Source: Fasciolopsis buskii (lineage: Eukaryota > Platyhelminthes > Trematoda > Plagiorchiida > Fasciolidae). From it: a DNA stretch of 64,000 nucleotides. Positions 22,971 to 33,689 of the stretch are shown one piece after another (position 1 is the stretch's first letter; each line of letters starts with the position of its first letter). The position numbers and the translations under genes were made by a program. Location: positions 1-64,000 of the forward strand of contig LUCM01006007.1 of NCBI GenBank assembly GCA_008360955.1, given 5' to 3'. Below the pieces are notes generated by a model that worked only from the letters and a program-made list of their open reading frames with translations, was not told the DNA's origin and searched no databases.

Positions 22971-23887
22971 TCCTCGTCCTGCATATCCATGATGCCCCCT
23001 CCCACTGATAACACGCCTGATACTAGCAACAGTTCATTGTCAAGGCGCATCCTAAGTGGTTTTCAACATGCTAGCTCACATTTTCTCAAGCCTCGTCAGC
23101 CTCTGAATCTCGGCTCCTTCAATGTGCGCACTCTCACGCAGGCTGGCCAACAGGCCTGTCTAACTCTGACAGTGGACTCACTTTTGACTGACGTCTGTTG
23201 CGTTAGTGAAACACGAATTCAGGATTCGAGTAGATTAATTCAATTAACTGACCTTAGTTTCTCGCCAAGATATTTCCTGCATACTTCATGAAACGAAGCA
23301 GCTCCAGCTGTGAGTCAACGCGATATAGGAGTAGTCTTAAGTGAGAACGCTGTCGAACGTTTGTCTGATTCGGCTGTTCGTAACAGCTACGAACAGAAAC
23401 TATCCGAGTAACTAAGACCTTCGACTAGCAGCAATACAGACGAGCGCTGGGATTAAATCAAGGAGGCGATGCATTTGGCAGTAGGTTTCGCCTGTGGTCC
23501 TGGATCTAGCATTCATCAAAGACACTGGATCTCACAAGGGTCACTGGGCCCGATGGAGCAAAAAACGGGAGTGCCCTAACTGGAAGGAGGAGAATAAGAT
23601 GAGTCGATAGCTTCAGTGTCAATTGAAGGTAAGCCTTGAGAATGACCGTTAAAACTGGTGGGTTAAAGTAGCCGAAGAGATGGAAGTATCAATCCCTTCG
23701 GATAACAGTCAAAGACTGTTTGCGCTTTTACGCAATACCAGTGGGCGGCAAACTTCGGTTAGTGAATCGCGTGCGATGGAAATGGAGAGCTCATCCATGG
23801 TAAACAATTAAGACTGAACCGTTGGGCTGAGCTACTCAATGATAAGCTTAGCTGGCTGCATGCTGACGTATTTGGACCGACGTCTGC
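22971..23887 (+). repeat. Left arm of a 917-bp near-identical inverted repeat
   Basis: Reverse complement of 37394-38310 with positions summing to 61281 throughout, so no indels are seen. The only difference noticed in the blocks I compared is one base near 23736. The first 100 codons of both arms are identical. The arms diverge sharply at both ends. Confidence 0.93.
22989..23291 (+). pseudogene. RTE-like LINE endonuclease N-terminus
   Basis: A 100-codon frame holds LNLGSFNVRTLTQAGQQACL, VDSLLTDVCCVSETRIQDSS and a RLIQLT block. N-V-R-T and S-E-T-R-I are the first two active-site regions of APE-type LINE endonucleases (metal-binding Asn and Glu). The frame stops at TGA (23289-23291) and similarity continues in other frames (GIVLSENAVERLSDS-like, 23318-23360). 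It is a truncated copy. Confidence 0.82.
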
Positions 23888-24942
23888 AGCTGCGAATCAT
23901 TGGGAGGTCCTTTGACCGTTCGAATCAGCGGACCATGCACGATGCGCACTAGATAGACTCTCGAGGTCGGTTACTCGATTTGGCATATGCTTTGCACCGT
24001 CAAAGTGTAGAATGATGTTACAGACCTGGACGACAGTAGCCTCGAAATGGATTTTGGATGGAAAGGAACTTACGACTGTGGACCGTTTTTACTTACCTTG
24101 GTAGCTGAGTCTCGTACGACGGTGGTTCGACAATGGAGGTAAACACGTATATCCAAGACTCGAGCAGCGTAAGATGGACTGAAGCACTTGTGGAGTGAGC
24201 CTGATATTTCCTTTAAGTTGACAGGTCATGTGTACTGCGTTACAGCGCGCTCAGTTCTGTTGTATGATGGTGAGACAAGGAGTACGCGAGTGGGAGATGT
24301 TCGTCGGCTAGAGATTCTCGATCATCAGTGCGTGCGTAATGGCACTAGGATTGGAACGAGTGACCGAATGAGTAATGTGGAGGTCAGCTGTCTAGTAATG
24401 GGTGTTGGTTCTGAGAATACCTTATCTCAGCGTATTAAGCTTAGTAAACTACGTTGGTTGGATCACGTATTGCGTTGGCGAACACTCGTCTATCATACCG
24501 TGTCCTATTTTTTGTTCCTCCCACGGAGTAAAAAAAGCTACATGGAGATTAGCGGAAGACGTGGCGAAGTGGAATCAGAAAATACACAACGAACTTAGAT
24601 AACGTAGGTGTCTCACGTCTTTGTATTTGGGATTGGAAAGATCCACCAACTAGCTGGCTGGAAGCACTGAAGGATGACAGTGAACCGTGAACAGTAACGG
24701 TCGTGTTGTCATATTCCATCTAATCAGGATGATTGAAAAAGTGCGTTTGCTCAGTTAGACTGTTATGTGTGTTGGCCACAGCAGCATTCTTGTCTGTTCC
24801 CGCCTGCGTAGGTTAACTCCCTGCTCCGCCTGGATGGTCACTCTTCTTATAGAAACATGTAACCCTGGGGGAAATGAAGCGGACAGTGAGGCTTGGCTTG
24901 CTGTTTAAGGCTAAACGATGATGATAATGATGATGATTGATC

Positions 24943-26165
24943 ACTGTCATGTACTGTACTGGGATATCCCATTAAAATGTAATATGAATCAATTCCCCGT
25001 AACAACAAACTCTTCTTTAGATTTCAGCACTAAGAAAAACCCTCACCTATTCGGTACCATCGAAATTCTTGGCCTTCAATTGTTTTTTTTTAATTTTTGC
25101 GTTGACCCTTTACCTAACGGGAACATCAACTGCTCCTTAAGAAGGACCAAGTTATGAGTATTGATCCGCTTCTTTTTGTGTATTTGGATGACTGACCGTG
25201 AAGGTGCTGTCTGATTTATAAATAATCTTTCAAATGAATCAAGGTGCGCAGATTACAGCAGTTTATTATTGATCTCAGAAGCAGTTTTACGGCCGATGAA
25301 CTGAATTAGGGCAACGCATTAGAATAGACGTATTTGTGTCGACGTGATTTGTCTCAATCACCTCTTATGTTAGCGGGTTAAAATTGTAGGTTTACCTAGG
25401 AAGGATCTGTGGCTGAATTACACATGAATTTGGGGACACATTGATACCGCAAGTCGTTAAAACTTCGTTAGACAGTTGGAGAACGACAAATTCCGAAGTC
25501 AACAAATTGATTTAATTGCTTTCGGCTCATTTGCATACCGAGTTTACACAATACTAATAATCTTTCCGCATCTTTTATCTGGATATTCAGAAGTTTACCA
25601 TATAAACTTATCTGTTTGAATAAGAAAAGCAAAAATCAAAATTCAAACTGGTGACTCCAAATCGAAGTTGTTGTGCATATTTTACAAAGCGCTAGGAAAA
25701 GATTTAACGAATGTGACTAGTTGTATGGTTAAAAGTAATAGAAGTTAAAGTTAAGAGAGATTCTTGCCAGTTTCTTACAATCTGAGTTATCCAGTGTGTT
25801 TAGATCATCGCTGGAGTCTGGAAGTTGGGCTGACAGCTCAGTTTTTTGTCGTCTTTCCTTATCAAGGAATAAAACTAAGATATCGATCTGTACCAATCTG
25901 TCAATCAGAAGCGTCGGCTGTGATGGGACTGATCCGGCGGTGAATTCAATGGAGAAGTTGGCTGATAAGTTGATTTAGCAGAACAACAAAGGCCCTTGTT
26001 GCCAATTCGACCGCGTGCTTTTGGTGCCTGGAATGAAATCACGGAGATTCGCTACCGACGAACGGAATGAATACGTAAGCCGTAATCCAGAATTACAGAG
26101 GCTACATTATAAGGGACTCTAGACGCTAATTACAACCCTGTCCGTGGTAATTTTTTTCATTTTAG
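24943..26165. other. No gene recognised
   Basis: Intronic DNA of the FSIP1-like gene, AT-rich, with no recognisable repeat family or RNA gene. Confidence 0.5.
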
Positions 26166-26308
26166 GACCTCAGCGGCTCCAGTTGGTCATGATACAGCAG
26201 ACTTTTGAATCAAAAGCTCTGGCTGGGGTTCCCAAAATAAACTCTTCTGCGATGTGGGCACCCATGAATTATGACCCTCCCAAATGCCCGCTTATTTGTA
26301 CCTTCTTG
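26166..26308 (+). CDS. Possible exon of an unrecognised gene
   Basis: A strong acceptor (T-rich tract ending CATTTTAG at 26158-26165) and a good donor (TTG then GTAAGG at 26309) bracket 143 bases. They are open in one frame, encoding a segment with LQLVMIQQTFESKALAG and MWAPMNYDPPKCP. It is antisense to the FSIP1-like gene, inside its intron 4. No protein family is recognised and its phase at the 3' end (0) does not directly match the next candidate exon at 30255, so further exons would be needed. Confidence 0.25.
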
Positions 26309-28658
26309 GTAAGGATCAAGAGACATCGATCCATGTTAGTGTCAGAAAAGCAACATGTGATTATTCCTATGCCAGCCATCGCCTCTTAGGTGCTCAGTTG
26401 GGTCGATAGATAGCATAAGTTTTTCTCTTGGTTGCTCCGATCACTAGGCCCTATTCGCTTAAAACAATGGAGAACTTTTGTATCTACCTCATTTCCTGAC
26501 AATGAGAATTCGGTTGGATCGAATATGAGACCATTGGGAAGATTCGCGATCGATCGTCAGCAGGCCAGTCGAATGTGTGGACGCACAGGTTGACACGATT
26601 GATAAATACAGTTGAAATTCTGAAGTTACAACGGGAACTCCTGCAGTGGAAACTGTATGCGACGCAGTCTTAATTGATTTGATCTCCAGCTGGACACCCT
26701 ATAAACGCATCGGCGGATGCACTAAGGGCTTCACGACCGCACACTGTCTCGGGTAAGCGGATACAGGCAGGTCATCCCCCATTGTTCATCCATCCCCAAC
26801 CATACGTACTTGTGTTTTGACATAGAAATATCACACTCGCTAACTCCAACGACTTTAATTATCGTCTCAAAGAGCGACTGGCTCCAGTCTTTCACGCTCA
26901 TTGTTTCTTATTTGATCTTCATTTCGGGGAAAAGCCGGTCACCTGTGGATGTCACGAAAACCAGACCACCTTTACTTCGTCTGCAAAAGAGGGCGAATGG
27001 AGGATTCCGAATTTGGTCTTCGGGTTTCACTCGACTGGGTTCTTGGTTCGTGCGTCATTAGTCTAATGCCAAAGAGGTTCGTCGGTGTCTAGATTAGCGG
27101 CGAATGACCTGCAAACCTCAGAAAACTAGTCTATCTAACCGAGATCTATTTTTTTCTTTTTATAGTGACAGGATCAACAAGAAATAAGGTATTTGTATGG
27201 AAAAAGAAGTTAAATTCATTTGTCAACACTTCATTACATCTGTATATGGGCATTAACCGCAGTGTTCACGCGGACAGATGGAACGGAATGATACGAAGTA
27301 TACTGTACAAACCAACGTTGCTCAGCTGCCTCATTCGCATTTGTGACGGAAACTCTGTTTCCAAAAGGCTCAAACCCTAGAAAGTCGCACTCTTAACGGA
27401 ATCGCAGCTCACGGAACTCCTATTTAGTTCAGAAAGACGAGCAGTGACAACAAGGTGGAAACACCAATCGACCTAATACGGGTCTGGAGACGAACTAAGG
27501 AACACGGTAGCACAACAGGGGCCAGATGGACAAATCCGAACGAAAGGAATGGAGCAGGAAATCACTCAATGCATAGCAGTGCACTACAGTTGTTTAGGAC
27601 AACATGCGCGTGCGCAATTCTCGAAGTGTACAAGTGAGCGAGGCCAGATCGGGTTGGTTTGCCCAATTGCGAGTGTGTGTGCGTGCCTGTATGTCTAAAC
27701 GAGCAGCTTTTGGCGGAAGAAAATATTCCCAAACTGTCATGTGATCCGCAGCGCTCGACAAACGCGACCTACAGTGTATCAAAGGTCACCGCACGAAAAT
27801 GCAACGGTGACTAAAATATGGGACAATGTGGGAGGGAAATAATTATAAAGGGTTCTTTCTTTTTAAAAGTAATCACGGCAAAAATTCCTAAATTTTACTG
27901 ATAAACGTGTTGCAGAACCTAGACTCCGTTCAGGGGCATTCGAATGCTTTTGTGAATCTGTCGTCTACGGACTTAGCTATTCAAATCATTGGTTCAGTCA
28001 TGATTACGTTCACATGTGAAGACTAAGGACACGATGCTCTGCAATTTCATTGGACTGAACTTTTCCAAATGTAAGATGATTTTGAAAACTCAGATGAAAT
28101 AGCTCTCATAAGTAGGTAACAAATGACCAGTAGTTTAGTTTACATACTTCTTGATCAATTCAGGCCATAGGCCCAATGCCCTGCAGGAGGGTAAAGCAGA
28201 CCCAGTTACTGGGAAATTCGGTTCATACGCTTCTGGTAACGCACAGTACTTCGAAGGGAGAGGAGATCAATGAGTCTATTGAACGACGGGCTGCTGTCGA
28301 TTAGTCACTTTTGGGGTATTTTATGGAGCGAACTCATGCCAGGCGAAAATCTCGACATTGCCGCAGCTAATCCATGGCCATTTAGTCGGTGTTTATGACC
28401 CCATCTTATTCGTGGATAACCATGGAAGTGGCCGCCTCTCTCATGTATTCAAATTTTGGATGCCTTATCCTGCGCGTATATCGAAGGTAGAGAAAATAAA
28501 GGATCGATCAAATGGAGAATATCTGAAAAGGTCACAAAGAAAAGTGATAAGAAAATGTTTTGAGAGGAGGTCCTAAATTTGTAAACCTCAAGACCGAACA
28601 ACGTAAGGAGTGTATAAAAAAATCGATGCGCCATTTATTGGTTTTTATTGTCAATGAT
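26309..28658. other. No gene recognised
   Basis: Intronic DNA without a recognisable element. Several short open frames, none with a family motif. Confidence 0.45.
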
Positions 28659-28767
28659 GTGATGTTAATAACACAGCGTCGTAAAACTTGCTTTGAGAAA
28701 GACTATCCACGGTGGTCGAAACGTTGGTGAATCACATCTGCCAACAACGTTGTGTTATTAACATTAT
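28659..28767 (+). ncRNA. Hammerhead-ribozyme-like fold, probably inactive
   Basis: The order fits a hammerhead: stem I strands at 28662-28679 and 28747-28764 pair over 18 positions with a single G.T wobble; stem II is GACTATC/GGTGGTC (28701-28717) with loop CAC; GAAAC follows directly (28718-28722); stem III is GTTGG/CCAAC (28723-28727 with 28741-28745). The CUGAUGA box appears degraded to TTGAGAA just before stem II, and the base expected to be U before the cleavage site is A, so self-cleavage is unlikely. Hammerhead motifs are known from Penelope-like element terminal repeats and from flatworm repeats; here no element body adjoins it. Confidence 0.5.
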
Positions 28768-29466
28768 CTCATTCACAATAAAGGAGGCCGTAAATATTTT
28801 GTGAACCTGTTAATTATTTTCTGCTTACTATATCATATTAATAACCAGCGTGCTGGTGGAATCTTGGAGCTAATCCACTTGATTTGTTACTACCCATCGA
28901 GAGTACAAATATAACTTACCCCCGACTGAATGCTCGAACTGGTGACGGACGACTATTCGAACACCTCAACTGTCAGACAAGTTCGGTGGGTTCATTGACT
29001 CAATGAATTTCAACACGACGTGGTACCCAACAAATAAACTTCCCAGTAAAGTTAGACAGTCTGACCTAATTTTCAGTGCTTGTATTAAGGAATTATTCAT
29101 TCAGAATGATATTAAGGGACTTGAGAGTCAGCAGAAAGCACAGCGTGTAACTGGTTGACTCCAATTTACGGAACCGCTTCCTTTGATGTTCGTGCAACTC
29201 ACGAACACTACTTCTGGCCATTTCGTAACAGATTTATACTAAAAATTGCGGTACGGAGTTTGGGAGGTTGGGTTGCTTTACTTGGATCTCCAGAATTGGT
29301 AACCGTACAATTGCATTATAGTCTTTTGATGTTCTTTATTGTAACCGTGAAATCAACGGCCCTAGGGGTTATAGTAGCTGTGAGTCAGAAGTATCACGGA
29401 TAGGTGGACCACAATGATTTCACGGCATTTTTGACACAAGAAGGACGGATACATGTTTGAACAAAC

Positions 29467-29673
29467 CTGACAACCACTCTGAAGATCCAACTGAGTGCCT
29501 TGTGCGGACACTACGCCGGGTTCAGGTGTTGTTGACTCGGCGGACCAGGCTTCCGAACAAATAATCGGAAATCCAAAAGGCAGTCCATGTTGGTCATCAT
29601 CGGCTAACAGCTCTTCTAGTCTGGCTTCCTCACTTGCGGTCTGAGGTAAAATCTCACCAGCTTTGGTAGCCAA
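29467..29673 (-). CDS. FSIP1: FSIP1-like exon 4
   Basis: Acceptor TATATTTACCAG (AG at 29675-29674) and donor CAG then GTTTGT (GT at 29466-29465) bracket 207 nt, phase 0 at both ends (69 codons). The start, LATKAGEILPQTASEEARLE, followed by ELLADDDQHG, corresponds to the human FSIP1 stretch that runs from NIELAKES to LVELLKDLDE. The splice joins it after RRNVE of exon 3 to give the same order as in the human protein (RNIE then LAKES). The rest is low-complexity and acidic, without a domain. Together with exon 3 it is flanked by the 917-bp inverted repeat arms. Confidence 0.8.
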
Positions 29674-30254
29674 CTGGTAAATATAAGGAATAAAACTGAC
29701 AGAATGTAATAGCGATATCAGTTTCACGGTGGATCAATTTACCAAGCAAGTTGTCAATATTATGGCTAAGTGGTTTCGCTGCACCGAGAACTTCGAACGC
29801 GGGATATTTAAACAATCACCGGAGGAACATGTGGTCCTCCAAGCGAGTTCTGCCGAAAATGTCCTGGATGGAACGAATAAGCTCATGGACAGCGTAGGAA
29901 TTCAGACAATTTTTAATGTACTTGGGTATAGTTGTCCTAAAAGATACTATTTTCGTTCAATTTGCCCATTTCCTATGTTTACCACTAGGAACTCGCTTTC
30001 TGTCCCGAGCGTCCGACGATTTTACTGCAAACTCGGCCTTATTATGTACGTTTACATAGCTTACTTTACGGACTAGAAGAAATGTCAATGGATGTATAGT
30101 CGTTAATTCATTTGCAAGATGTGAGAAATCATGGCTCAATGGACACTTTCGGTGCCTTTGCCTTTGAATCTTATTAATTTAAAATCAAGTCAATGATAAA
30201 AGGTAATAAACGAGTAGCGTCACAATTACATTCACGTTATTTTTGTGTCAACAG

Positions 30255-30455
30255 GTCAGGTTGAAATAGAAGCATCAGTCCCAATACAGGATGAAAAGAA
30301 ACCCCTGGCCTTTGTTGTTCGTAAGTGCTGTATGCTAAAGAAACATTTATTTCCCAAAACTACGCCGAAATCACCTACCATCACAGACCCACCCGATTCT
30401 CATGCACGCGAATGGAGGCGGTCTCAGGGACTGCTACATTCTCCTAAACATCAGC
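30255..30455 (+). CDS. Possible exon A of an unrecognised plus-strand gene
   Basis: A good acceptor (GTTATTTTTGTGTCAACAG, ending 30254) opens a frame needing one base from upstream: QVEIEASVPIQDEKKPLAF and onward. Two GTAAGT donors occur, at 30321 and 30456, exactly 135 bases apart, so either choice keeps the frame and ends in phase 1. Ending at 30455 gives 201 nt. The phase matches the acceptor at 31350 downstream. No family recognised; it lies antisense within FSIP1-like intron 3. Confidence 0.33.
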
Positions 30456-30547
30456 GTAAGTAATATATATGTTAGCCTTACTAAAATATGCCTAATGCTT
30501 CAATTTCTTCTTCCATTTTATATGTAGTTCGCATACTGTAAACGAAC

Positions 30548-30793
30548 CCCATTACGTCTAGAATCCGGGACGTTGTAGGCCGGATATCTGAAAACCGACG
30601 TACGTTTTCCCAATTACGTCATCGTTCATATATCGTCAGTATAAGGGAAGACAGACGTTATGTACGCAAATATCACAGTAAAGCAGTAGCTGGATCGTCT
30701 AGAGTACTCCGTTCACCAATGAAGGATGCCGACCATTTTCCCGTTGTCAACTGCACAAGCTCTGAGGCAGCTGGACCTGACACTTCTACATAG
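30548..30793 (+). pseudogene. Possible gypsy integrase C-terminal fragment
   Basis: The plus-strand frame 30566-30793 reads RDVVGRISENRRTFSQLRHR, then SYIVSIREDRRYVRKYHSKA, ending at TAG. The pattern L-hydrophilic-HRSYIV followed by a basic RRY-RK stretch resembles the C-terminal region of K02A2.6-type gypsy integrases (LPHRSYLV then YRRNR). No catalytic core precedes it, so this is only a suggestion. It lies in the putative intron between candidate exons A and B. Confidence 0.35.
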
Positions 30794-31350
30794 TAAAAAT
30801 CGACAGAAGCTAGTAAACACTGTTTTTTCATTATAATATATAGAAATTCATCTTCTAAACTACCTTCGGTGACACCGCCAAGTGGTGGCTAGATTACTAG
30901 CCAGGGAAATAACCCGAGAGGTGATTTATTCTGGAGCACACAACAAAATGGCATTAGAAAAACAAAAGTGAAGCAGGTGTTTGTTGGTAAGTCCCAATTA
31001 TGTCAATTCGAACCTGACAAAACAATGTAGAAGCTGTGGTGTGAGCGGAAAACTTCAAAATCGTACTGCCTCAGCCATAAGGCGGGCGGAGGGCTACAGT
31101 CGCATGGTTGCAAGACACGAAGAGAAACAGTCGGAGATCAGCCGCACCGGTCATAAACGGGAACTGTAGTTTTGTTACAGTACGCGACTGAGGAAATAAA
31201 GGACGCAAACTTGAGCGCCCTTGAGCGGTAATAGAAAAATTGTTGCAGCCCAGGTACTGCTGTTTAAAAAATACATTTTCTACTCTTTCATTTGCCCTTC
31301 TTCTGCATATTTGTGGTCATTACTACATTTGCAAAACTACCCATGGCAAG

Positions 31351-31431
31351 TGAATGTTCGTTCTCCTCGACACGTAGGCATCCGTTCAAGAATAAGGGAG
31401 AGAGATTTTCTCGCTAGGCGGATATCTTCTT
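31351..31431 (+). CDS. Possible exon B of an unrecognised plus-strand gene
   Basis: Starts after CCATGGCAAG, about 35 bases past a pyrimidine-rich tract, and ends at a GTAAGT donor (GT at 31432). The 81 nt continue candidate exon A in phase 1 and read a basic segment with VRSPRHVGIRSRIRERDFLA. It is separated from exon C by a 41-nt intron, a size known for small introns in flatworms. The acceptor is weaker than the others. Confidence 0.3.
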
Positions 31432-31472
31432 GTAAGTGTATATCATCTTACTGAATAATCCTTTTATTCCAG

Positions 31473-31663
31473 TAGATTATGCGAAAGCATATACTACGCC
31501 CTTTCAAGGAATATTTAAACTCCCGAGAAAAACGGCAACGCGCTTTCATCTCGTTCCACTGTACGCGGAGAATATGACTCGCGTACATCTTATACTTTTA
31601 CTGAAAATAAAATTATTCATTATTGCGTGTTATTTCTTTTGGCTTCCAAATATGGTTGGATAA
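31473..31663 (+). CDS. Possible last exon C of an unrecognised plus-strand gene
   Basis: A strong acceptor (CCTTTTATTCCAG, ending 31472) opens a frame in the phase left by exon B. It reads DYAKAYTTPFQGIFKLPRKT, then a hydrophobic C-terminus (VHLILLLKIKLFIIACYFFW) and TAA at 31661-31663. The tail could be a membrane anchor. An AATAAA lies inside this coding stretch, which argues for caution. Three consecutive phase-consistent junctions (A-B-C) are the main support. Confidence 0.33.
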
Positions 31664-31731
31664 CGGGCGGTGGGCTAGATCCGGTCACGCAGGTGTAAGT
31701 GCACATGCAGTCCCCTAGGAGGGAAGCTACA

Positions 31732-31754
31732 CCAATCAGATGTGATCTGATTGG
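31732..31754. repeat. Perfect 10-bp hairpin
   Basis: CCAATCAGAT and ATCTGATTGG are perfect inverted copies separated by GTG. It might be a piece of a small palindromic repeat; no function is implied. Confidence 0.7.
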
Positions 31755-32323
31755 CCCGTTTGTTGCGTCATCCTTGGCTATCTTGTCCACGTAACCGTGA
31801 TTTCATTGACAGCGTAGCAACCAGAATCTCTGTCCCGGGGTAAAAACTGATACTCCTTGGTCTAAGATGTTGCGCCGTGATTGGATGGAAAATTCTGCGT
31901 AAAATTAACATAGATTTTGAACACATTCTCAAATTGCCATTTTCTGTGCATGAACACAGTCTGTGTTAACAGGGATTTGATGCTAACTTTTGACGTCAGC
32001 AGGTAAGCATTGATGTGCGTCGTCCAACTGTTGAACGATATACCGATAGAACAGTGTCCGAGATTCCTTCTTCTCACTTTCTTTTTGATCAGCGGCTGGA
32101 TACGGATTAACGATGATTCCAAAGAATTGAGGACCAAACTGCACAGTTCCTAGCTGTGTTGATAATACACCAGAAACTGCTTCAGAAAACTCGAAAAATA
32201 TTGAAAATGTGCGGGTAATTCACCTTTCTCGAAAAATGTAACTCATCTCTGTCTTGGATATAATAAAGGAGGAGCGGTACAATCCATACGAAAAAAACGC
32301 ACAGAGAAAAAAGAAATACATAC

Positions 32324-32517
32324 CTCAACGTTCCTACGGATATAATCGCAATTGTTTTGGCCCAGATGACTACACGGACTTTTTTCCAGGGACTGATATG
32401 CGCTGGAAGATTCAGTATTTTCTGGGAGGTTACCGACTGCCTTGTCTCCGTCGGCCAACGCATTGACATCATCCAGACGACTGACACATGTTTCTGAAAG
32501 ATTTACATCATACCGAA
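32324..32517 (-). CDS. FSIP1: FSIP1-like exon 3
   Basis: Acceptor ACCTTGTGTTTCTGTGCAG (AG at 32519-32518) and donor GAG then GTATGT (GT at 32323-32322) bracket 194 nt. It enters in phase 1, completing a codon begun by exon 2, and leaves in phase 0. The end, NNCDYIRRNVE, corresponds to NQDFIKRNIE of human FSIP1; the front is less conserved and rich in Ser, Asp and Asn. Splicing to exon 4 rejoins the conserved block exactly at the splice site, which is strong evidence for the model. It is 274 bases from the antisense tRNA-Leu gene. Confidence 0.8.
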
Positions 32518-32790
32518 CTGCACAGAAACACAAGGTATTGGCTTAAATAAGCGCGAGTGGAGAAATGGGGACACTAAGGGGGTTGGAACAGCATTTAATG
32601 TATAGCAAATGGGAGCCACAAATCAGCCGTATGTTTTCATTTTTGGGGTAGGTGGAATCAACAGAATATTTTTGATGAGTTTGCTTACATGAGTTTTATT
32701 TAATGAGATAAGAAAAAAATGTAAGATATAAGTGCGAAACGCGGAGTATGGATGACGTTTTTTCTTAAATTAAAATGTTGGCTGACGCGT

Positions 32791-32870
32791 GGTAGCGTGG
32801 CCGAGCGGTCTAAGGCGCCGGTTTAAGGCACCGGTCCGAAAGGGCGTGGGTTCGAATCCCACCGCTGCCA
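32791..32870 (+). tRNA. tRNA-Leu (anticodon AAG)
   Basis: An 80-nt cloverleaf: acceptor GGTAGCG with CGCTGCC (one G.T), D arm GCC/GGC, anticodon stem CCGGT/ACCGG with loop TTAAGGC (anticodon AAG), a long variable arm typical of class II leucine tRNAs, and T arm GTGGG-TTCGAAT-CCCAC, with discriminator A. A-box (TGGCCGAGCGG) and B-box (GGTTCGAATCC) promoters are intact. A TTTT Pol III terminator lies at 32876-32879. CCA is not encoded, as in eukaryotes. It is very close to other animals' tRNA-Leu(AAG) and looks functional. It lies antisense in FSIP1-like intron 2. Confidence 0.97.
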
Positions 32871-32879
32871 GCAACTTTT

Positions 32880-33689
32880 GCGACTGAGGGCCGCCGGATA
32901 TCCAACCAGTGGTAGCAGCGGAGTCTCTCAAGGTGCCGGCACGTAAGAAGTACCTGGAGCTCGGTCATGAGTCATTCTTCCGAACGAACGGCCAGGTGCG
33001 TCCGCACCAGGCTTCCGGAACGCAACGTCAACTCCACGCAGTTGGAGACCGATAGTTCTAGAAATGGAGCGTCACGCCGCCCCACTTGGACCAACCACAG
33101 CTGCTCCATTGCTACGGTGAATCAGTGGACAGGCGCCCCTTTGACACCTGGTAGGGCAGCCTCAATGTACACAGTAAAAGTGCAGAAGTTACGCATACCT
33201 AAATGCTGATCAGTCAAAATTTCCTGTTCCGTTCCTTGTTGACTCCATCGTTTCGCACTAAAACGTCATTCTTCTTCCTAACAAAGGTAATTTAATTAGT
33301 GAGAGAATCCAACCATCGGAGTGCCCATGGTTTCGACCTGGTGGCCTCGGGGCGCCAGATGGGCACAGAAAGAAATAATTACGCGTTAAAAATGACAGTT
33401 ATTTTATAACAATTTCGTGTAAAATAGTGTAGATTGGCACTGCATTTCATGGAGGATGTCACGAAATGGTGTAAAGCCTTAGGAGAGGCAACTCTCGACA
33501 GAGAAGACAAGTTGGCGAACTTGCTAGTTTTCAGTGATTCGTCCTCATGCCATTACATCACAATATATAAGGAAGAATTTTTAGGTGGGATTGGATTAGT
33601 CAGATAAAAATATGGGCATGGAAGGGATTTCCGGTGTTACATGCAAAACCCGAATACAGATGAACGTGTTATGTCAATTGTTTTGTGGC
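32880..33689. other. No gene recognised
   Basis: Intronic DNA between the tRNA gene and the second Penelope-like element; only short open frames, none recognisable. Confidence 0.45.

Larger units (their letters stand above)
22640..24942 (+). mobile_element. RTE-like LINE with internal deletion of the RT core
   Basis: Plus-strand order: 5' region (PIASNGVRSDK, about 22860-22900), N-terminal endonuclease (22989-23291 and decayed continuation to about 23700), then DNA resembling the inter-domain part up to 23887. After that the frame jumps to SADHARCALDRLSRSVTRFG, FAPSKCRMMLQTW, the YLGS-type segment and the C-terminal RSVLLYDGETRSTRVGDVRR and LSKLRWLDHVLRW blocks (to about 24480). It ends in a GATGAT-rich tail at 24917-24938. 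The RT palm motifs, including the catalytic Asp pair, are missing between 23887 and about 23935. It is not autonomous. Confidence 0.82.
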
